A DNA stretch of 64,000 bases from Diospyros lotus. Lineage: Eukaryota > Streptophyta > Magnoliopsida > Ericales > Ebenaceae. Each line of letters starts with the position of its first letter. Within the stretch, counting starts at the first letter, position 1. Shown here one piece after another: positions 1 to 11,566 of the stretch. The notes beneath the pieces are model-generated. The model was not told the DNA's origin and searched no databases. It worked only from the letters and a program-made list of their open reading frames with translations. The DNA is taken from assembly GCF_014633365.1 (NCBI RefSeq), contig NC_068339.1:26731316-26795315 (forward strand). Reading direction: 5' to 3'. A program made the translations under genes and the position numbers.

Positions 1-1742
1 CTGGTTTAACATTATTCCCTCGAGTGCCCCAGTGTGACACCCGTTCACCTGGATTAACATTGTCCCAATCTCAAGTAGACCCCTTATCGCCCCATATGGA
101 CCCAACGATGCAATTAGACTTGACCCTATATGATATGAAAATTTACACGCCATGCACCAATACTTTTTAAAAATAAACAATTAATGCAATATTGACACAA
201 CGAATGTAAGTAAATGCCTTGTGAAATAAGCTAAGTCTAGGAGCGTACAAATACTCACAAGAACTCACCAAAAGCACTTTAAGACACTTTCGAGTCAAGG
301 TAAGACTAAAATCAAACCACTCACCTTAATTCGGAAAAGTCTGGATTTTGCCTCGAAAAACGTGCCACACCTCAAAAATTGTGTAATTCTTCTTCCAATG
401 ACCCAATTGATTCCTATTTCACCATTTAAGACCTTTAGAATCAATATTTCTATTTTTCCACAATTTCTCTATTTTTATTTATTTTTCAAACATTTCTATC
501 TTCGGAAATTCATTAAAAATACTTAACATCAATTTTCACAAAATATTTTTCCATGATAATTCTTAAAATAATTTTACCTAAATTCTGAAATTAAAATAAA
601 AGAAAAACCATACCTCACGCGCCCTCACGCGCCACCCAGAGGTCCCGCGAGTGGTTGCCACGCGCCGCCGCACAGTCTTCTTCTCCGGTCGTCTTCTCCG
701 ATTCCGGCGATGTCCAATGCCCTAAATTCTTATAGGGGCTTGTAGATCTCTTCAATGCGACCTCAATGGTGCCCTTAATCGTCGGAAAAAGTGGCCGGAG
801 GTGGGTTTAAAACCCAGTTGCAGGTCGCGGTGGCGGCGGTTCGGTTTTCCGGCCAAACTTCCAAAACCCCTCTAAATCTACACCAAACGCTCCCAAATGC
901 TCCAGAAATGATCCCCTCAACCCAAGGAACAAAAGCCCCTTATCCCTCAAGCTCGATTCAAGCAAAAACACAAGAAATTTGAGCGATTTTTGTTTTTGAA
1001 CCCTCGGCCGAAAACCTCCTTTTATACTCGTTTTGGACCCGATTTCCTACCATATCCGGCTCGTCCTTATCCCTTAAGCCCAAATCTATCCTCTAAACCA
1101 ATCGAAAAACACCACATCAAGCGCTAGATCCCTCGAAAAATTCGGCCAAATCGGAAATCTTTTGGCCATTAATTCCGATCACATCAAGGCCATTTTCCGG
1201 CCAATGGTAGCTCCCAACGGCCTCGTCGTCGCCTGGAGGCTAGCCTAGAGCCTCCGGGTGACCTGCCCGATGCCCCAGAAGCGGCCGCCGGCGGCCATAG
1301 GCGGCCGGTCGGTTTCACACCAAGCAATTTTCAAAAATTGCATTTTAGCCCCCAGCCAACTTTTAATTGAATTTTCTTTTATTTCCTGATACCCCTAGAC
1401 TATCTAGCACCTTCACAATTACCCTCAGGTTGTATATTTCCTATTTCCCTTTGGAATTTCTGAAAAACTTGTCATCTTGATCTCCCTCGGGCAGTTTACA
1501 AAAATTGCACTTTTGCCCGGGTGCTCCTAATTACGTGCTTTTGACTTCAATCCTTTGAAAGTCCCTTGATTGTGTTGAGTATTGCTTATTTGAACCATTT
1601 TGACCTTTGTTGATCCACTTGACACAGTCCCTCGCCTTCTGTTTATGTTAGCATATTGCACTTAGGCCCGAAACTATTGTAAATTTCATTTTGATCCCAT
1701 AACTTCCAAAACTTCTCTTGATATTTAATACTGGGTATTACA
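1..1742 (-). repeat. 3' LTR of the Tekay-type element (partial)
   Basis: Positions 1-1742 match 7847-9588 at a fixed offset. On the minus strand it begins TGTAATACCCAGTATTAAAT at 1742, directly after the polypurine tract. It includes a second copy of the putative TATA box at 1018-1026. The end distal to the genes is missing because the window starts inside the LTR. Confidence 0.95.
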
Positions 1743-1758
1743 TCCTCCCCCTCTAAAA
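1743..1758 (-). other. polypurine tract of the Tekay-type element
   Basis: The minus strand reads as a purine run (core AGAGGGGGAGGA) immediately before the TG of the 3' LTR. That is where the plus-strand DNA primer of an LTR retrotransposon lies. A similar tract follows the related LTR that ends at 44764. Confidence 0.8.
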
Positions 1759-1780
1759 AGAAATTTCGTCCTCGAAATTA

Positions 1781-4700
1781 CTAATTTACAATGTTAAATA
1801 AATGCGGATAGGAAATCTTCATCTCTTCTTCACGTTCCCAAGTTGCCTCTTCTTCGTCATGATTACCCCATAGTACCTTCACTAAGGGAATAACCTTGTT
1901 CCTTAAGACTTGATCCCTTTGATCTAAGATTCGAACTGGTTCCTCAGGGTACGTTAGATCATTTCGTATCTCAATGGTCTCATTTCGAAGTACCTGCGTA
2001 GGGTCTGGCTCATGTTTCCGTAGTTGAGACACATGAAACACGTCGTGGATATTTGATAATGCCACAGGTAAAGCTAATCTGTAAGCCACTAATCCAATTT
2101 TCTCCAAAATCTCATAGGGTCCTATGAATCTTGGGCTTAATTTCCCTTTCCTTTTTCCTCGAATCACGGATTTAAATGGAGAGACTTTTAAGTATTCCTT
2201 GTCACCGACCAAAAATTCCAAGTTTCGTCTTCGTTGATCAGCATACGATTTCTGACGACTTTGACTTATCCTCATTTTCTCTTGTATTTGCTTAATCTTC
2301 TCAGTAGTAGTCTGAACAATCTCGGGTCCCACTAATCCTACTTCTCCAGTTTCTACCCAGCAGAGTGGTGTTCTGCATTTTCGCCCATATAATGCCTCGT
2401 AGGGAGCCATTCCAATGCTGCTGTGGTGCCCGTTATTGTAGGCAAATTCTACCAACGGTAGATGTTTTTCCCAACTTCCCGAGAATTCCAAAATGCATGC
2501 CCTCAACATGTCCTCGAGCGTTTGAATTGTCCGCTCGGACTGTCCGTCAGTCTGAGGGTGATAAGCTGTGCTGAGCTTCAATTGTGTTCCCATACACTTG
2601 TGGAAACTTTCCCAAAATCTTGACGTAAATCGTGGGTCTCGATCTGACACTATACTTGCAGGTATTCCATGCAATCGTACTATTTCCTCAATGTACAGCT
2701 GAGCCAGAGCGTGAGTCGGTTGCCCTATCTTAATAGGCAAGAAATGTGCCGACTTGGTCAGTCGATCCACTATTACCCAAATAGCATCATTTCCTTTGGG
2801 ACTTCGAGGTAGATTGGTTACAAAATCCATAGTGACGTGATCCCATTTCCACTCGGGAATGTCCAATGGTTGTAATTTTCCTCCCGGACGCTGATGCTCA
2901 ATTTTGATACGTTGACAGGTGTCACATTGTGCCACGTACCGTGCCACGTCCTTCTTCATTCCTGGCCACCAATAAATTTCCCTAAGATCCTTATACATTT
3001 TTGTTGATCCGGGATGTACTGTGTATCTTGCCCGATGAGCTTCTCCCAAGATAACTTGTCTTAGACCCTGATCCCTTGGCACGTATGTTCTTCCTTGAAA
3101 TCGAAGTATACCACCATGGTAACTGAATTCAGGTGCTTTAACTTGATCGTTCTCATCTATCCACTGACTTCTTCTTGTGTCTGACTGAAGAGCTGATTTG
3201 ATTTGATTCACCACATCAGGTTGAATTGTCAGATTTGCCATATATCCCTTGATTGGTTTAGGCCTAACACCTACTGTTAGGTGGCTAAATTCCTCGATCA
3301 TCATGTTAGCCACAATTTCGGAGCTTCTTCGGCTAAGAGCGTCTGCAACTATGTTCGCCTTTCCTGGATGATAGGAGATGGTACAATCATAATCCTTCAA
3401 ATACTCCATCCATCTTCTTTGTCTCATGTTTAACTCTTTCTGAGAAAATATGTACTTCAAACTCTTATGGTCCGTAAAAATCTCAAATTGTACCCCGTAG
3501 AGATAATGTCTCCACAACTTCAAAGCATAAATTATAGCTGCTAATTCCAAGTCATGAGTTGGGTAGTTCTGCTCATGTCTTTTCAATTGCCGAGATCCGT
3601 AAGCGATTACTTTTTCATCTTGCATTAGAACACATCCCAACCCTATTTCCGAAGCATCACTATACACCACAAACTTTCCTGCCTCCGTTGGCATTGCTAG
3701 AATCGGTGCCGTGGTTAATCGTGCCTTAAGTTCTTGGAAACTTTGCTCACATTTAGCATCCCATTCAAATTTAACTTCTTTCTGCGTCAATCGAGTAAGT
3801 GGAGCCGATATCTTTGAAAACCCTTCTACAAACCTTCTATAGTATCCAGCTAGTCCAAGAAAACTTCGGATCTCCCCAACGGTCTTAGGTGCTTGCCATT
3901 TTTGAACTGCTTCTATCTTTGCTGGATCGACAGCTATACCTTCTGCAGAAATTATATGTCCAAGAAATGCTACTTGAGTAAGCCAAAATTCACATTTCGA
4001 GAACTTGGCGTACAATTTGTGGTCTTTTAAAGTCTGCAAGACTATCCTTAAATGTTTTTCATGATTACTCTCACTTGCAGAGTATATCAGAATGTCATCT
4101 ATGAACACTATTACAAACTTGTCCAGGTATGGTCTAAACGTTCGGTTCATTAAATCCATAAATGCAGCAGGTGCATTGGTCAATCCAAACGGCATCACTA
4201 GATATTCGTAGTGACCATACCGTGACCGAAACGCAGTCTTGGGCACATCTTCCTGTTTGATCTTCATTTGATAGTACCCAGACCAAAGATCTATCTTAGA
4301 AAATACTCTAGCTCCTTGGAGTTGGTCAAACAACTCTTCAATCCTAGGCAAAGGGTACTTATTCTTTATGGTTACCTTGTTTAACTGTCGGTAGTCAGTA
4401 CACATACGTAGGGTACCATCTTTCTTTTTCACGAACAATATCGGAGCTCCCCAGGGTGACACACTTGGTCTGATAAATCCTTTGTCGGTCAAGTTCTGTA
4501 ATTGCTCCTTCAATTCCCTCATCTCAGCTGGGGCCATCTTGTACGGAGGTATGGATATTGGCTGTGTACCTGGTATAAGATCTATCGAAAATTCAATTTC
4601 TCTTTGGGGAGGTAATCCTGGTAATTCCTCAGGAAATACCTCAGGATACTCATTCACGACCCTCACTGATTCCAACTTGAGACTTTTCTTTCCTGATTCG

Positions 4701-6274
4701 GGTTTGGCTGATTGCAATGTGTGCAGAATCACGCCATTTTCTCTCTTAGTCTTCCTACTTTGACCCTGGAACACCACCCATTCTCTGTTAAGCTTGGGTA
4801 AGCTCACGGTCTTACTCTTACAATCTATTTTAGCCTCATGTAGCGATAGGAAATCCATACCGATAATTATGTCGAAATCTTGAATGTCTAATACCACTAA
4901 ATCAATCTTAAAACTTTCCGATCCCATACTAAAAATACACTCGCGGCACCCTACTGCAGTTCTTAGAGTTGAACCCATAGGAGTGGCTATTACCATTTGA
5001 TAACCCAATTCCTTAGGTTCTAATTTTAAACCTTCTAATGATGCATGCGACACAAATGAATGCGTAGCACCTGGATCAATTAAAGCATGAGCTGGAATAT
5101 TCGAAAAGAACAGTGTACCTTCAATAACTGCAGGATCGGCCTCAGCGTCCTCACAAGTCAGATTGTACACTCGGCCTGGACGAACATTTTGTGCACTTCC
5201 ACTCGGTGGTTCCATCTTCTGTCTTTTTGAGCAATCGCGCGAGATATGCCCTGGTTGACCACAATTGTAACACACCACCTTTCCCTGATTCCCAACCTGG
5301 GGCATTGCTTTGATCTTTGGGCAATTTCTCCCAATGTGACCTTCTTCGCCGCATCCATAGCACCGCAAGACACATCTCTTCCCAGGGTGTTTCCTCTTAC
5401 ATCGAGGACACTTCCCGTCATCCCTTGGTTGAGTCGTCGGACTGCCTAGTTTACCGCTCTTACTTCCTTCCTCTGTCTTGATGATCTTGGCTCGTGTCAG
5501 ATTTCTCTCAATGGTCAAAGCTCGGTGCAATGCTTCTTTGTAAGTTTCAACGTCCCATCCACTTAAAACTTGTTGGAGATGTTCTTGTAGTCCTGAAACA
5601 AACTTTTGTGCCTTCTGACTCTCGTCAGTCTCATACATGGGTACATACTTAATCAGTTGAATGAACCGATTATCATATTGACTCACAGTCATCTCTCCTG
5701 TCTGCTTGAGCCTCATAAACTCCCAAATTCTTTCTTCCTTCCAACTCTTGGAAAAATACTTGGCGTTAAACTCCTCCTTGAATCCCGCCCAAGTATAGGT
5801 TGGTACATCCTCATTCTCAGCTTCACGCTCCTGTTGAGACCTTATTAATGATCGTTCGGTAGACTGCCACCACCGACCTGCTTCTTCTTCCAGTGTGTAG
5901 GTTGCACACCTCACCTTCTCCTCTTCACTGCATTGGAGATGTTGAAGTAGTTTCTCGGTCTGCTCCAGCCAATACTCGGCTGAGCTAGGATCATCGCCTG
6001 TCCTTCCTTTGAACACAGGGGGTCTCAAATGTCGGTATCGCTCCAAAGCTGTGGTCGTGTGCCGCGTAGGCTCCTCTCGACTCACGTATGTTAGCATATT
6101 TTCTAAAAATCGCTCCATTCGCTCAAATCGGTCCTCACTGGAGCTCGATTCCCCGACGTATCTTCTGTTCCCTCCTGAGTGATTCCTGCGATCATCCTGA
6201 TCTTCGAGATTATTTCCTTCTCTTCTTCCACTTACATTATGAGCTGCGTCCCGTAGCCTTCGTGTATTCACCAT
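1781..6274 (-). CDS. Tekay-type gag-pol polyprotein (1497 aa), intact frame
   Basis: One uninterrupted frame encodes capsid/nucleocapsid, protease, reverse transcriptase, RNase H, integrase and a C-terminal chromodomain. I start at the first ATG of the frame (6274, MVNTRRLRD); the frame is open upstream to 6361 but without an ATG. Visible in order: gag core with conserved tryptophans (about 100-210); two CCHC knuckles (about 305-318 and 335-348); protease motif DPGATHSF at 400, with Pro where DSG or DTG is usual; RT catalytic FIDD at 724-727; RNase H first Asp at 873; integrase HHCC zinc finger, then catalytic Asp 1150, Asp 1211 and Glu 1247 with 35 residues between the last two; and a chromodomain-like end (about 1430-1497, EEATWERE). 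Length and order fit Tekay/Del. It acts in cytoplasmic particles and the nucleus. No frameshift or stop was seen. Confidence 0.93.
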   Translation of the reverse strand: MVNTRRLRDAAHNVSGRREGNNLEDQDDRRNHSGGNRRYVGESSSSEDRFERMERFLENMLTYVSREEPTRHTTTALERYRHLRPPVFKGRTGDDPSSAEYWLEQTEKLLQHLQCSEEEKVRCATYTLEEEAGRWWQSTERSLIRSQQEREAENEDVPTYTWAGFKEEFNAKYFSKSWKEERIWEFMRLKQTGEMTVSQYDNRFIQLIKYVPMYETDESQKAQKFVSGLQEHLQQVLSGWDVETYKEALHRALTIERNLTRAKIIKTEEGSKSGKLGSPTTQPRDDGKCPRCKRKHPGKRCVLRCYGCGEEGHIGRNCPKIKAMPQVGNQGKVVCYNCGQPGHISRDCSKRQKMEPPSGSAQNVRPGRVYNLTCEDAEADPAVIEGTLFFSNIPAHALIDPGATHSFVSHASLEGLKLEPKELGYQMVIATPMGSTLRTAVGCRECIFSMGSESFKIDLVVLDIQDFDIIIGMDFLSLHEAKIDCKSKTVSLPKLNREWVVFQGQSRKTKRENGVILHTLQSAKPESGKKSLKLESVRVVNEYPEVFPEELPGLPPQREIEFSIDLIPGTQPISIPPYKMAPAEMRELKEQLQNLTDKGFIRPSVSPWGAPILFVKKKDGTLRMCTDYRQLNKVTIKNKYPLPRIEELFDQLQGARVFSKIDLWSGYYQMKIKQEDVPKTAFRSRYGHYEYLVMPFGLTNAPAAFMDLMNRTFRPYLDKFVIVFIDDILIYSASESNHEKHLRIVLQTLKDHKLYAKFSKCEFWLTQVAFLGHIISAEGIAVDPAKIEAVQKWQAPKTVGEIRSFLGLAGYYRRFVEGFSKISAPLTRLTQKEVKFEWDAKCEQSFQELKARLTTAPILAMPTEAGKFVVYSDASEIGLGCVLMQDEKVIAYGSRQLKRHEQNYPTHDLELAAIIYALKLWRHYLYGVQFEIFTDHKSLKYIFSQKELNMRQRRWMEYLKDYDCTISYHPGKANIVADALSRRSSEIVANMMIEEFSHLTVGVRPKPIKGYMANLTIQPDVVNQIKSALQSDTRRSQWIDENDQVKAPEFSYHGGILRFQGRTYVPRDQGLRQVILGEAHRARYTVHPGSTKMYKDLREIYWWPGMKKDVARYVAQCDTCQRIKIEHQRPGGKLQPLDIPEWKWDHVTMDFVTNLPRSPKGNDAIWVIVDRLTKSAHFLPIKIGQPTHALAQLYIEEIVRLHGIPASIVSDRDPRFTSRFWESFHKCMGTQLKLSTAYHPQTDGQSERTIQTLEDMLRACILEFSGSWEKHLPLVEFAYNNGHHSSIGMAPYEALYGRKCRTPLCWVETGEVGLVGPEIVQTTTEKIKQIQEKMRISQSRQKSYADQRRRNLEFLVGDKEYLKVSPFKSVIRGKRKGKLSPRFIGPYEILEKIGLVAYRLALPVALSNIHDVFHVSQLRKHEPDPTQVLRNETIEIRNDLTYPEEPVRILDQRDQVLRNKVIPLVKVLWGNHDEEEATWEREEEMKISYPHLFNIVN

Positions 6275-6470
6275 CTGAAGTGAATCACGGAAATAGATTA
6301 TACTCAAGACAAGATTGTTTCTACACAAAGGGGACAGTTTTATTTCTTTATAATATCCCACAAACAGAACAACTTAGTACAACCGAAAAGGAGAATAGAC
6401 ATAACATCTTATTTTATTTTATATTATATTTACATATCGCTTCGTCCAACAACTATCTCTTCGGCCCTAC

Positions 6471-6953
6471 TCAGTAGTTCTTCGGCCTCCAGACCCATGA
6501 CTCCTTGTGGTCCCCGTCACTGTCGGATGCTACCGGGGGTCCTTCGTCATCATCTTGGACTTCCTGAGATTCCTCATCTGATTCCTCATCAGAGCTAATA
6601 TCTATGACCTCATCCGCGAGATTTGCAGCAATCTCTGCCTGTTCCTCCTCATCCATAACGTCCCCGAGTAGATCCTGATGCTCGTTCCGCATTCTTGCGC
6701 AGAATTCACGTAGAGAGTCGTCTTCCCAGTCTTGCCACAACCATTGCGCAAAAGTCTTCCATTCCCCCTCCAGCTGGTCAATAAGAAATCCGATCTGAAA
6801 CTCTGATAAATCCACCATCTGTCGGTAACTAGGGGGCACATCATCAATAATTTCCTCCATTGCAAGCAAAAACACATTCATGTCCTCATTTTGCGGGTTT
6901 CCTCGAGCTTCGATCCTATTTGCCCAATGTGTCAGCAGTACTTGATCCACCAT
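6471..6953 (-). CDS. extra acidic ORF between PBS and gag (160 aa), unknown function
   Basis: I do not recognise this protein. The ATG sits in a strong context (A at -3, G at +4) and the stop lies 196 nt before the gag ATG, in the same direction. The N-terminal two thirds is mixed and Trp-rich (GEWKTFAQWLWQDWEDD at 63-79), suggesting a folded part. Residues 101-150 are strongly acidic. Within them, 116-128 reads VIDISSDEESDEE: a hydrophobic core followed by Ser and acidic residues, as in a phosphorylation-dependent SUMO-interacting motif. Extra ORFs before gag are known in other plant gypsy lineages (Ogre/Tat), but I do not know this as standard for Tekay. Because the element is young, openness alone does not prove selection. 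It could be an accessory factor or captured host sequence. Confidence 0.65.
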   Translation of the reverse strand: MVDQVLLTHWANRIEARGNPQNEDMNVFLLAMEEIIDDVPPSYRQMVDLSEFQIGFLIDQLEGEWKTFAQWLWQDWEDDSLREFCARMRNEHQDLLGDVMDEEEQAEIAANLADEVIDISSDEESDEESQEVQDDDEGPPVASDSDGDHKESWVWRPKNY

Positions 6954-7115
6954 TTTCTACTAATAATACACAAAGATTTTTCTCAGAAACCTCAAACAAG
7001 TGTTTCCTAAAGTTTTCTTATGACACCTAGAATCCATATTCCTGTTCTAAGTTAACAAACCTAACCGTGCTAAGTTCAATAACCTAGCCTAGTCATCCTA
7101 GGGTTTTAACCTAGG

Positions 7116-7127
7116 GCTCTGATACCA
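7116..7127 (-). other. primer-binding site (tRNA-iMet type)
   Basis: The minus strand reads TGGTATCAGAGC two bases after the LTR ends (LTR terminal CA at 7131-7130). This matches the 3' end complement of initiator tRNA-Met, the usual primer of Tekay and many other plant elements. It fixes the LTR boundary at 7130. Confidence 0.92.
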
Positions 7128-7761
7128 ATTGTAACACCCCGCCCTATACAGGCATGTCACTATAAGGAAGTTCCCGGGGTTTCTTTTTTTTTGATACCCG
7201 CGGCGCCTGTGAGCACAATCTTCGCATGCAGATGAAACACCCGTCGTAAAACTACATCCGGCTCCCGCGGTGATCAAAGAACCACTCCTCATGCAGATAT
7301 ATACCCCGAGAGTTCCAGTCTTACTCATTTAGCTAGAAATAACAAATCTTAACTGAACGAGATAAAATAAACACAGCGGAATACTTAATTAATCAAAATG
7401 ACGTGGCCCACCACGTGTTACACACAAAATGTTCCCATACCGATATGTGTATACAACATTGATACTAACGATTACAACACCGTCGAGCGGTTGCTCATAC
7501 ATACAACATTATAAATACTAGTGTTTCCAAAGTAATACAACAATTATCAAATAAACACCACAGATTCACCGGCCGTGTCCTCGACCTCGCAGCTGTCCCT
7601 GACTGGAACGTTGAATGTTCCAGGGGCATAACCCATGTTAGATGATAAACCATCTAAGTGAAGGCATGAAACAGATGTACAATGCATAAAGACATACGAG
7701 CATGGCATACTATACGACAACATGCAAGACACATCTAACTCGAGATATCACCTTGACATAC

Positions 7762-7905
7762 TTAATCCCTCGAATATCCCACCGTGGCACACGTTCACCT
7801 GGTCCAACGTTAATCCCTCGAGTGCACCGTCGTGACACCCGTTCACCTGGTTTAACATTATTCCCTCGAGTGCCCCAGTGTGACACCCGTTCACCTGGAT
7901 TAACA
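7762..7905. repeat. three 48-bp tandem units inside the Tekay LTR
   Basis: Units start at 7762, 7810 and 7858, each with TTAATCCCTCGA or a variant followed by GTTCACCTGG. They differ by several substitutions, so the duplication predates the insertion. The last unit is also seen at 12-59 in the truncated left LTR. The period is a multiple of three, which creates a spurious repetitive plus-strand frame. Confidence 0.85.
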
Positions 7906-8863
7906 TTGTCCCAATCTCAAGTAGACCCCTTATCGCCCCATATGGACCCAACGATGCAATTAGACTTGACCCTATATGATATGAAAATTTACACGCCATG
8001 CACCAATACTTTTTAAAAATAAACAATTAATGCAATATTGACACAACGAATGTAAGTAAATGCCTTGTGAAATAAGCTAAGTCTAGGAGCGTACAAATAC
8101 TCACAAGAACTCACCAAAAGCACTTTAAGACACTTTCGAGTCAAGGTAAGACTAAAATCAAACCACTCACCTTAATTCGGAAAAGTCTGGATTTTGCCTC
8201 GAAAAACGTGCCACACCTCAAAAATTGTGTAATTCTTCTTCCAATGACCCAATTGATTCCTATTTCACCATTTAAGACCTTTAGAATCAATATTTCTATT
8301 TTTCCACAATTTCTCTATTTTTATTTATTTTTCAAACATTTCTATCTTCGGAAATTCATTAAAAATACTTAACATCAATTTTCACAAAATATTTTTCCAT
8401 GATAATTCTTAAAATAATTTTACCTAAATTCTGAAATTAAAATAAAAGAAAAACCATACCTCACGCGCCCTCACGCGCCACCCAGAGGTCCCGCGAGTGG
8501 TTGCCACGCGCCGCCGCACAGTCTTCTTCTCCGGTCGTCTTCTCCGATTCCGGCGATGTCCAATGCCCTAAATTCTTATAGGGGCTTGTAGATCTCTTCA
8601 ATGCGACCTCAATGGTGCCCTTAATCGTCGGAAAAAGTGGCCGGAGGTGGGTTTAAAACCCAGTTGCAGGTCGCGGTGGCGGCGGTTCGGTTTTCCGGCC
8701 AAACTTCCAAAACCCCTCTAAATCTACACCAAACGCTCCCAAATGCTCCAGAAATGATCCCCTCAACCCAAGGAACAAAAGCCCCTTATCCCTCAAGCTC
8801 GATTCAAGCAAAAACACAAGAAATTTGAGCGATTTTTGTTTTTGAACCCTCGGCCGAAAACCT

Positions 8864-8872
8864 CCTTTTATA
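8864..8872 (-). promoter_or_regulatory. putative TATA box of the Tekay-type LTR
   Basis: The minus strand reads TATAAAAGG, a good match to a plant TATA box, oriented to drive the gag-pol strand. An identical copy occurs at 1018-1026 in the other LTR. Transcription would start roughly 30 bp downstream, near 8835. No experimental support. Confidence 0.55.
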
Positions 8873-9588
8873 CTCGTTTTGGACCCGATTTCCTACCATA
8901 TCCGGCTCGTCCTTATCCCTTAAGCCCAAATCTATCCTCTAAACCAATCGAAAAACACCACATCAAGCGCTAGATCCCTCGAAAAATTCGGCCAAATCGG
9001 AAATCTTTTGGCCATTAATTCCGATCACATCAAGGCCATTTTCCGGCCAATGGTAGCTCCCAACGGCCTCGTCGTCGCCTGGAGGCTAGCCTAGAGCCTC
9101 CGGGTGACCTGCCCGATGCCCCAGAAGCGGCCGCCGGCGGCCATAGGCGGCCGGTCGGTTTCACACCAAGCAATTTTCAAAAATTGCATTTTAGCCCCCA
9201 GCCAACTTTTAATTGAATTTTCTTTTATTTCCTGATACCCCTAGACTATCTAGCACCTTCACAATTACCCTCAGGTTGTATATTTCCTATTTCCCTTTGG
9301 AATTTCTGAAAAACTTGTCATCTTGATCTCCCTCGGGCAGTTTACAAAAATTGCACTTTTGCCCGGGTGCTCCTAATTACGTGCTTTTGACTTCAATCCT
9401 TTGAAAGTCCCTTGATTGTGTTGAGTATTGCTTATTTGAACCATTTTGACCTTTGTTGATCCACTTGACACAGTCCCTCGCCTTCTGTTTATGTTAGCAT
9501 ATTGCACTTAGGCCCGAAACTATTGTAAATTTCATTTTGATCCCATAACTTCCAAAACTTCTCTTGATATTTAATACTGGGTATTACA

Positions 9589-10218
9589 GAGTGGTAATGA
9601 TAGTATTCTATTATGTCAGGGAGAGGTGTTAATGTTACCTTTTTTTGCTAGGACTGTGTTGTGTCAATGTGTCAATGTGGTTGTGTTGCCTTTAGAGAGA
9701 TTGCATTTTCCATAGTTAGGGTTAAGTGCTATGTGGGATTCTCTTGGGCTGGGGAATGTCAGTTTTTGTTTCATGCCTTGCATACATTCATTGTTTTGAG
9801 CTCTCACTTAGATAATTCAACATTTTATTTGGACTTTGTCCTTAGAATATTCAAACATTCTAGGTGAAAGCAGCGGTGCTAAAGGGAAAGGAATTCAAGG
9901 AGTGACGACAACTTGTAGGCTGTTTGTAGCATGACTTTTGATTATGATGTATTTTATTTAAATGATGTCATGTTAAACGATGGTGTGATCTTTATGTTAT
10001 GAATAAAATGATTTCGGTTATGTATCATTTGAGGTTTCGATCTAGCTTCTGCATTTATGATGATGTTACTTGTCTTAGCTTACTGATTCTAAGTTTAATA
10101 TGCTGAGTAGGTTTGATGGGATTGACGGGGAACGATTTATGTTATGTGTTGTGGAAAAAAAATATATCCCCGAAATTTCCTAAGACATTTAATGCCGAGG
10201 CAAAAATGGGGCGTTACA
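9589..10218 (+). repeat. old Del/Tekay-type LTR tail
   Basis: The segment directly follows the young element and ends in GGGGCGTTACA at 10218, the typical 3' end of plant gypsy LTRs. It has the usual layout before that end: a mixed region, a GGTGAAAGC...AAAGGG stretch, then an AT-rich tail. No other LTR or genes of this element remain. Assigned by general similarity, not by an exact partner in the window. No open gene is supported here. Confidence 0.5.
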
Positions 10219-10335
10219 CTGCCTATGCCCATGCTACTGCTACCTACCAACCTGTTGCGACCCATTATGCCACCAACCATGTCGACAACCAGCTGCTGGG
10301 TCATTGTTGCCCACTGCCCCACCTATACTTCCTTC

Positions 10336-10873
10336 CATTTCAGCCATGTAATATGTGAAGCCATTTCCCGAAGTGTCCAAGATCGAGCTATTCGATGGAA
10401 ACAACTTCAAAAGATGGCAAGAATAGGTATACTCAATCCTTGATGTACACGATGTAGCGTATGCACTTAGTGGATCCAAGCCTAATGAAAGTGCCGATGC
10501 CAAGTTAGTGGATCATTGGACATATGCAAATAAGGTATGTAGGCAAACGATAATTAGTACATTGTCTAATGAATTATTTGATGTCTATTGTCCCTATAAG
10601 GAAGCAAAGAAAATTTGGGAGTCCATGCACCTCAATGTAGAAGAGAGTGAGAAATGATAAATTTGCCCAGCTAAAAGCAAATTTGGTTGAAGTAGATGAT
10701 ATTATTACTGCGGTTATTTCTCAAGCAAACATTATGGCTAATGTGAAAGATTGGGTGGTAGACTTTGGGGCTACCAGGCACATATGTTCAAATAAAAATG
10801 CGTTTTCCTCTTACATTCCAGTAGGAGAAGGAGAAGGAGAAGGAGAAGAAAAAATCTACCTTGGTGATTCAAA
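10336..10873 (+). pseudogene. Ty1/copia gag-protease relic
   Basis: Translated pieces read like a copia gag followed directly by protease. The gag piece (about 10380-10650) includes a stretch ending in FDVYCPYKEAKKIWESMHL, typical of the UBN2-type gag fold. The protease piece (about 10745-10873) has WVVDFGATRHICSNK. The catalytic motif is DFGA instead of DSGA, so Ser is replaced by Phe. The zinc knuckle between them is missing, frames change, and the GGAGAA repeat at 10829-10857 expands a Gly-Glu run. The relic stops where a 347-bp tandem duplication begins. No LTRs were assigned to it. Confidence 0.7.
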
Positions 10874-11566
10874 TGTTAGTATAGGTGTTCTAGACCCAAT
10901 CAGATTGGGCATGTTATACACTGACAATTGCAATTATATTTATTATTAAATAAGGAGTTATTTAATTTCACAAGAAGTCATTCTATTAGTTTATTATTAT
11001 TATTGTAATGACTAGATGAAACTAAATAGAAATTCATATGATGTAAGCTGTGATTAATCTATAAAGATGTGAGATGATGCATCACAGTTTCTAGACATCA
11101 TTAAATGTCCCAACTCGTAGGAATGTCAAGAATAGACATTGACAATTGTGGTAAGACTTGTATGTGCTATGTTTTTGCTATCTGACAGCAATGGGGGTCT
11201 TACACCCATAGGCATGGGGATGCTAGTGTAGGTGCTCTAGACCCAATCAGATTGGGCATGTTGTATACTAACAATTGCAATCATATTTATTATTGAATAA
11301 AGAGTTATTTAATTTCACAAGAAGTCATTCTATTAGTTTCTTGTTATTATTGTAATGATCGGATGAAACTAGATAGAAGTCCATATGATGTATATTGTGA
11401 TTAATCTATAAAGATGTGAGATGATGCATCACAGTTTCTAGACATCATTAAATGTCCCAAGTCGTAGCAATGTCAAGAATGGACATTGACAATTGCGGTA
11501 AGACTTGTATGTGCTATATTTTTGCTATGTGATAGCAATGGGGGTCTCGCACCCATAGGTATGGAG
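10874..11566. repeat. 347-bp direct tandem duplication (two units)
   Basis: Unit one (10874-11220) starts TGTTAGTATAGGTGTTCTAG and unit two (11221-11566) starts TGCTAGTGTAGGTGCTCTAG. They stay co-linear through an AT-rich stretch and end in ACCCATAGG. They differ by scattered substitutions, so the duplication is old. No coding potential. The left unit invades the copia protease frame. Confidence 0.8.

Larger units (their letters stand above)
1..9588 (-). mobile_element. Tekay/Del-type Ty3-gypsy chromovirus, young, cut by the window start
   Basis: This is an LTR retrotransposon whose genes run on the minus strand. Reading in that direction it has a 2459-bp LTR (9588 to 7130), a tRNA-iMet-type primer-binding site, an extra acidic ORF, a single gag-pol frame, a polypurine tract and a second LTR (1742 to 1) that loses its last 717 bp at the window edge. 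LTR ends are TGTAA...TTACA. The two LTRs align at a constant offset of 7846 bp without indels, and I saw no substitution over 1742 bp, so the insertion is recent. Both LTR-flanked frames are open, so it could be autonomous. The second copy of the TSD (GAGTG at 9589-9593) lies outside the window and cannot be tested. Confidence 0.93.
7130..9588 (-). repeat. 5' LTR of the Tekay-type element (complete, 2459 bp)
   Basis: Plus-strand ends are TGTAACACCC at 7130 and GTATTACA at 9588, giving TG...CA termini in element orientation. It contains a GC-rich block around 8460-8560, a TATA box on the minus strand near 8868 and three 48-bp tandem units near its gene-proximal end. From TATA to LTR end is about 1.7 kb, so the R-U5 leader is long. 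The 63-codon plus-strand frames inside both LTR copies start at GTG and are not genes. Confidence 0.93.

Noticed and set aside
791..982. 63-codon plus-strand frame, repeated identically at 8637-8828
   Set aside because: It lies inside the two LTR copies of the young element, starts at GTG, runs antisense to the element and is duplicated only because the LTRs are identical.
7762..7905. CRISPR-like array
   Set aside because: Adjacent tandem units without unique spacers, in a plant LTR.
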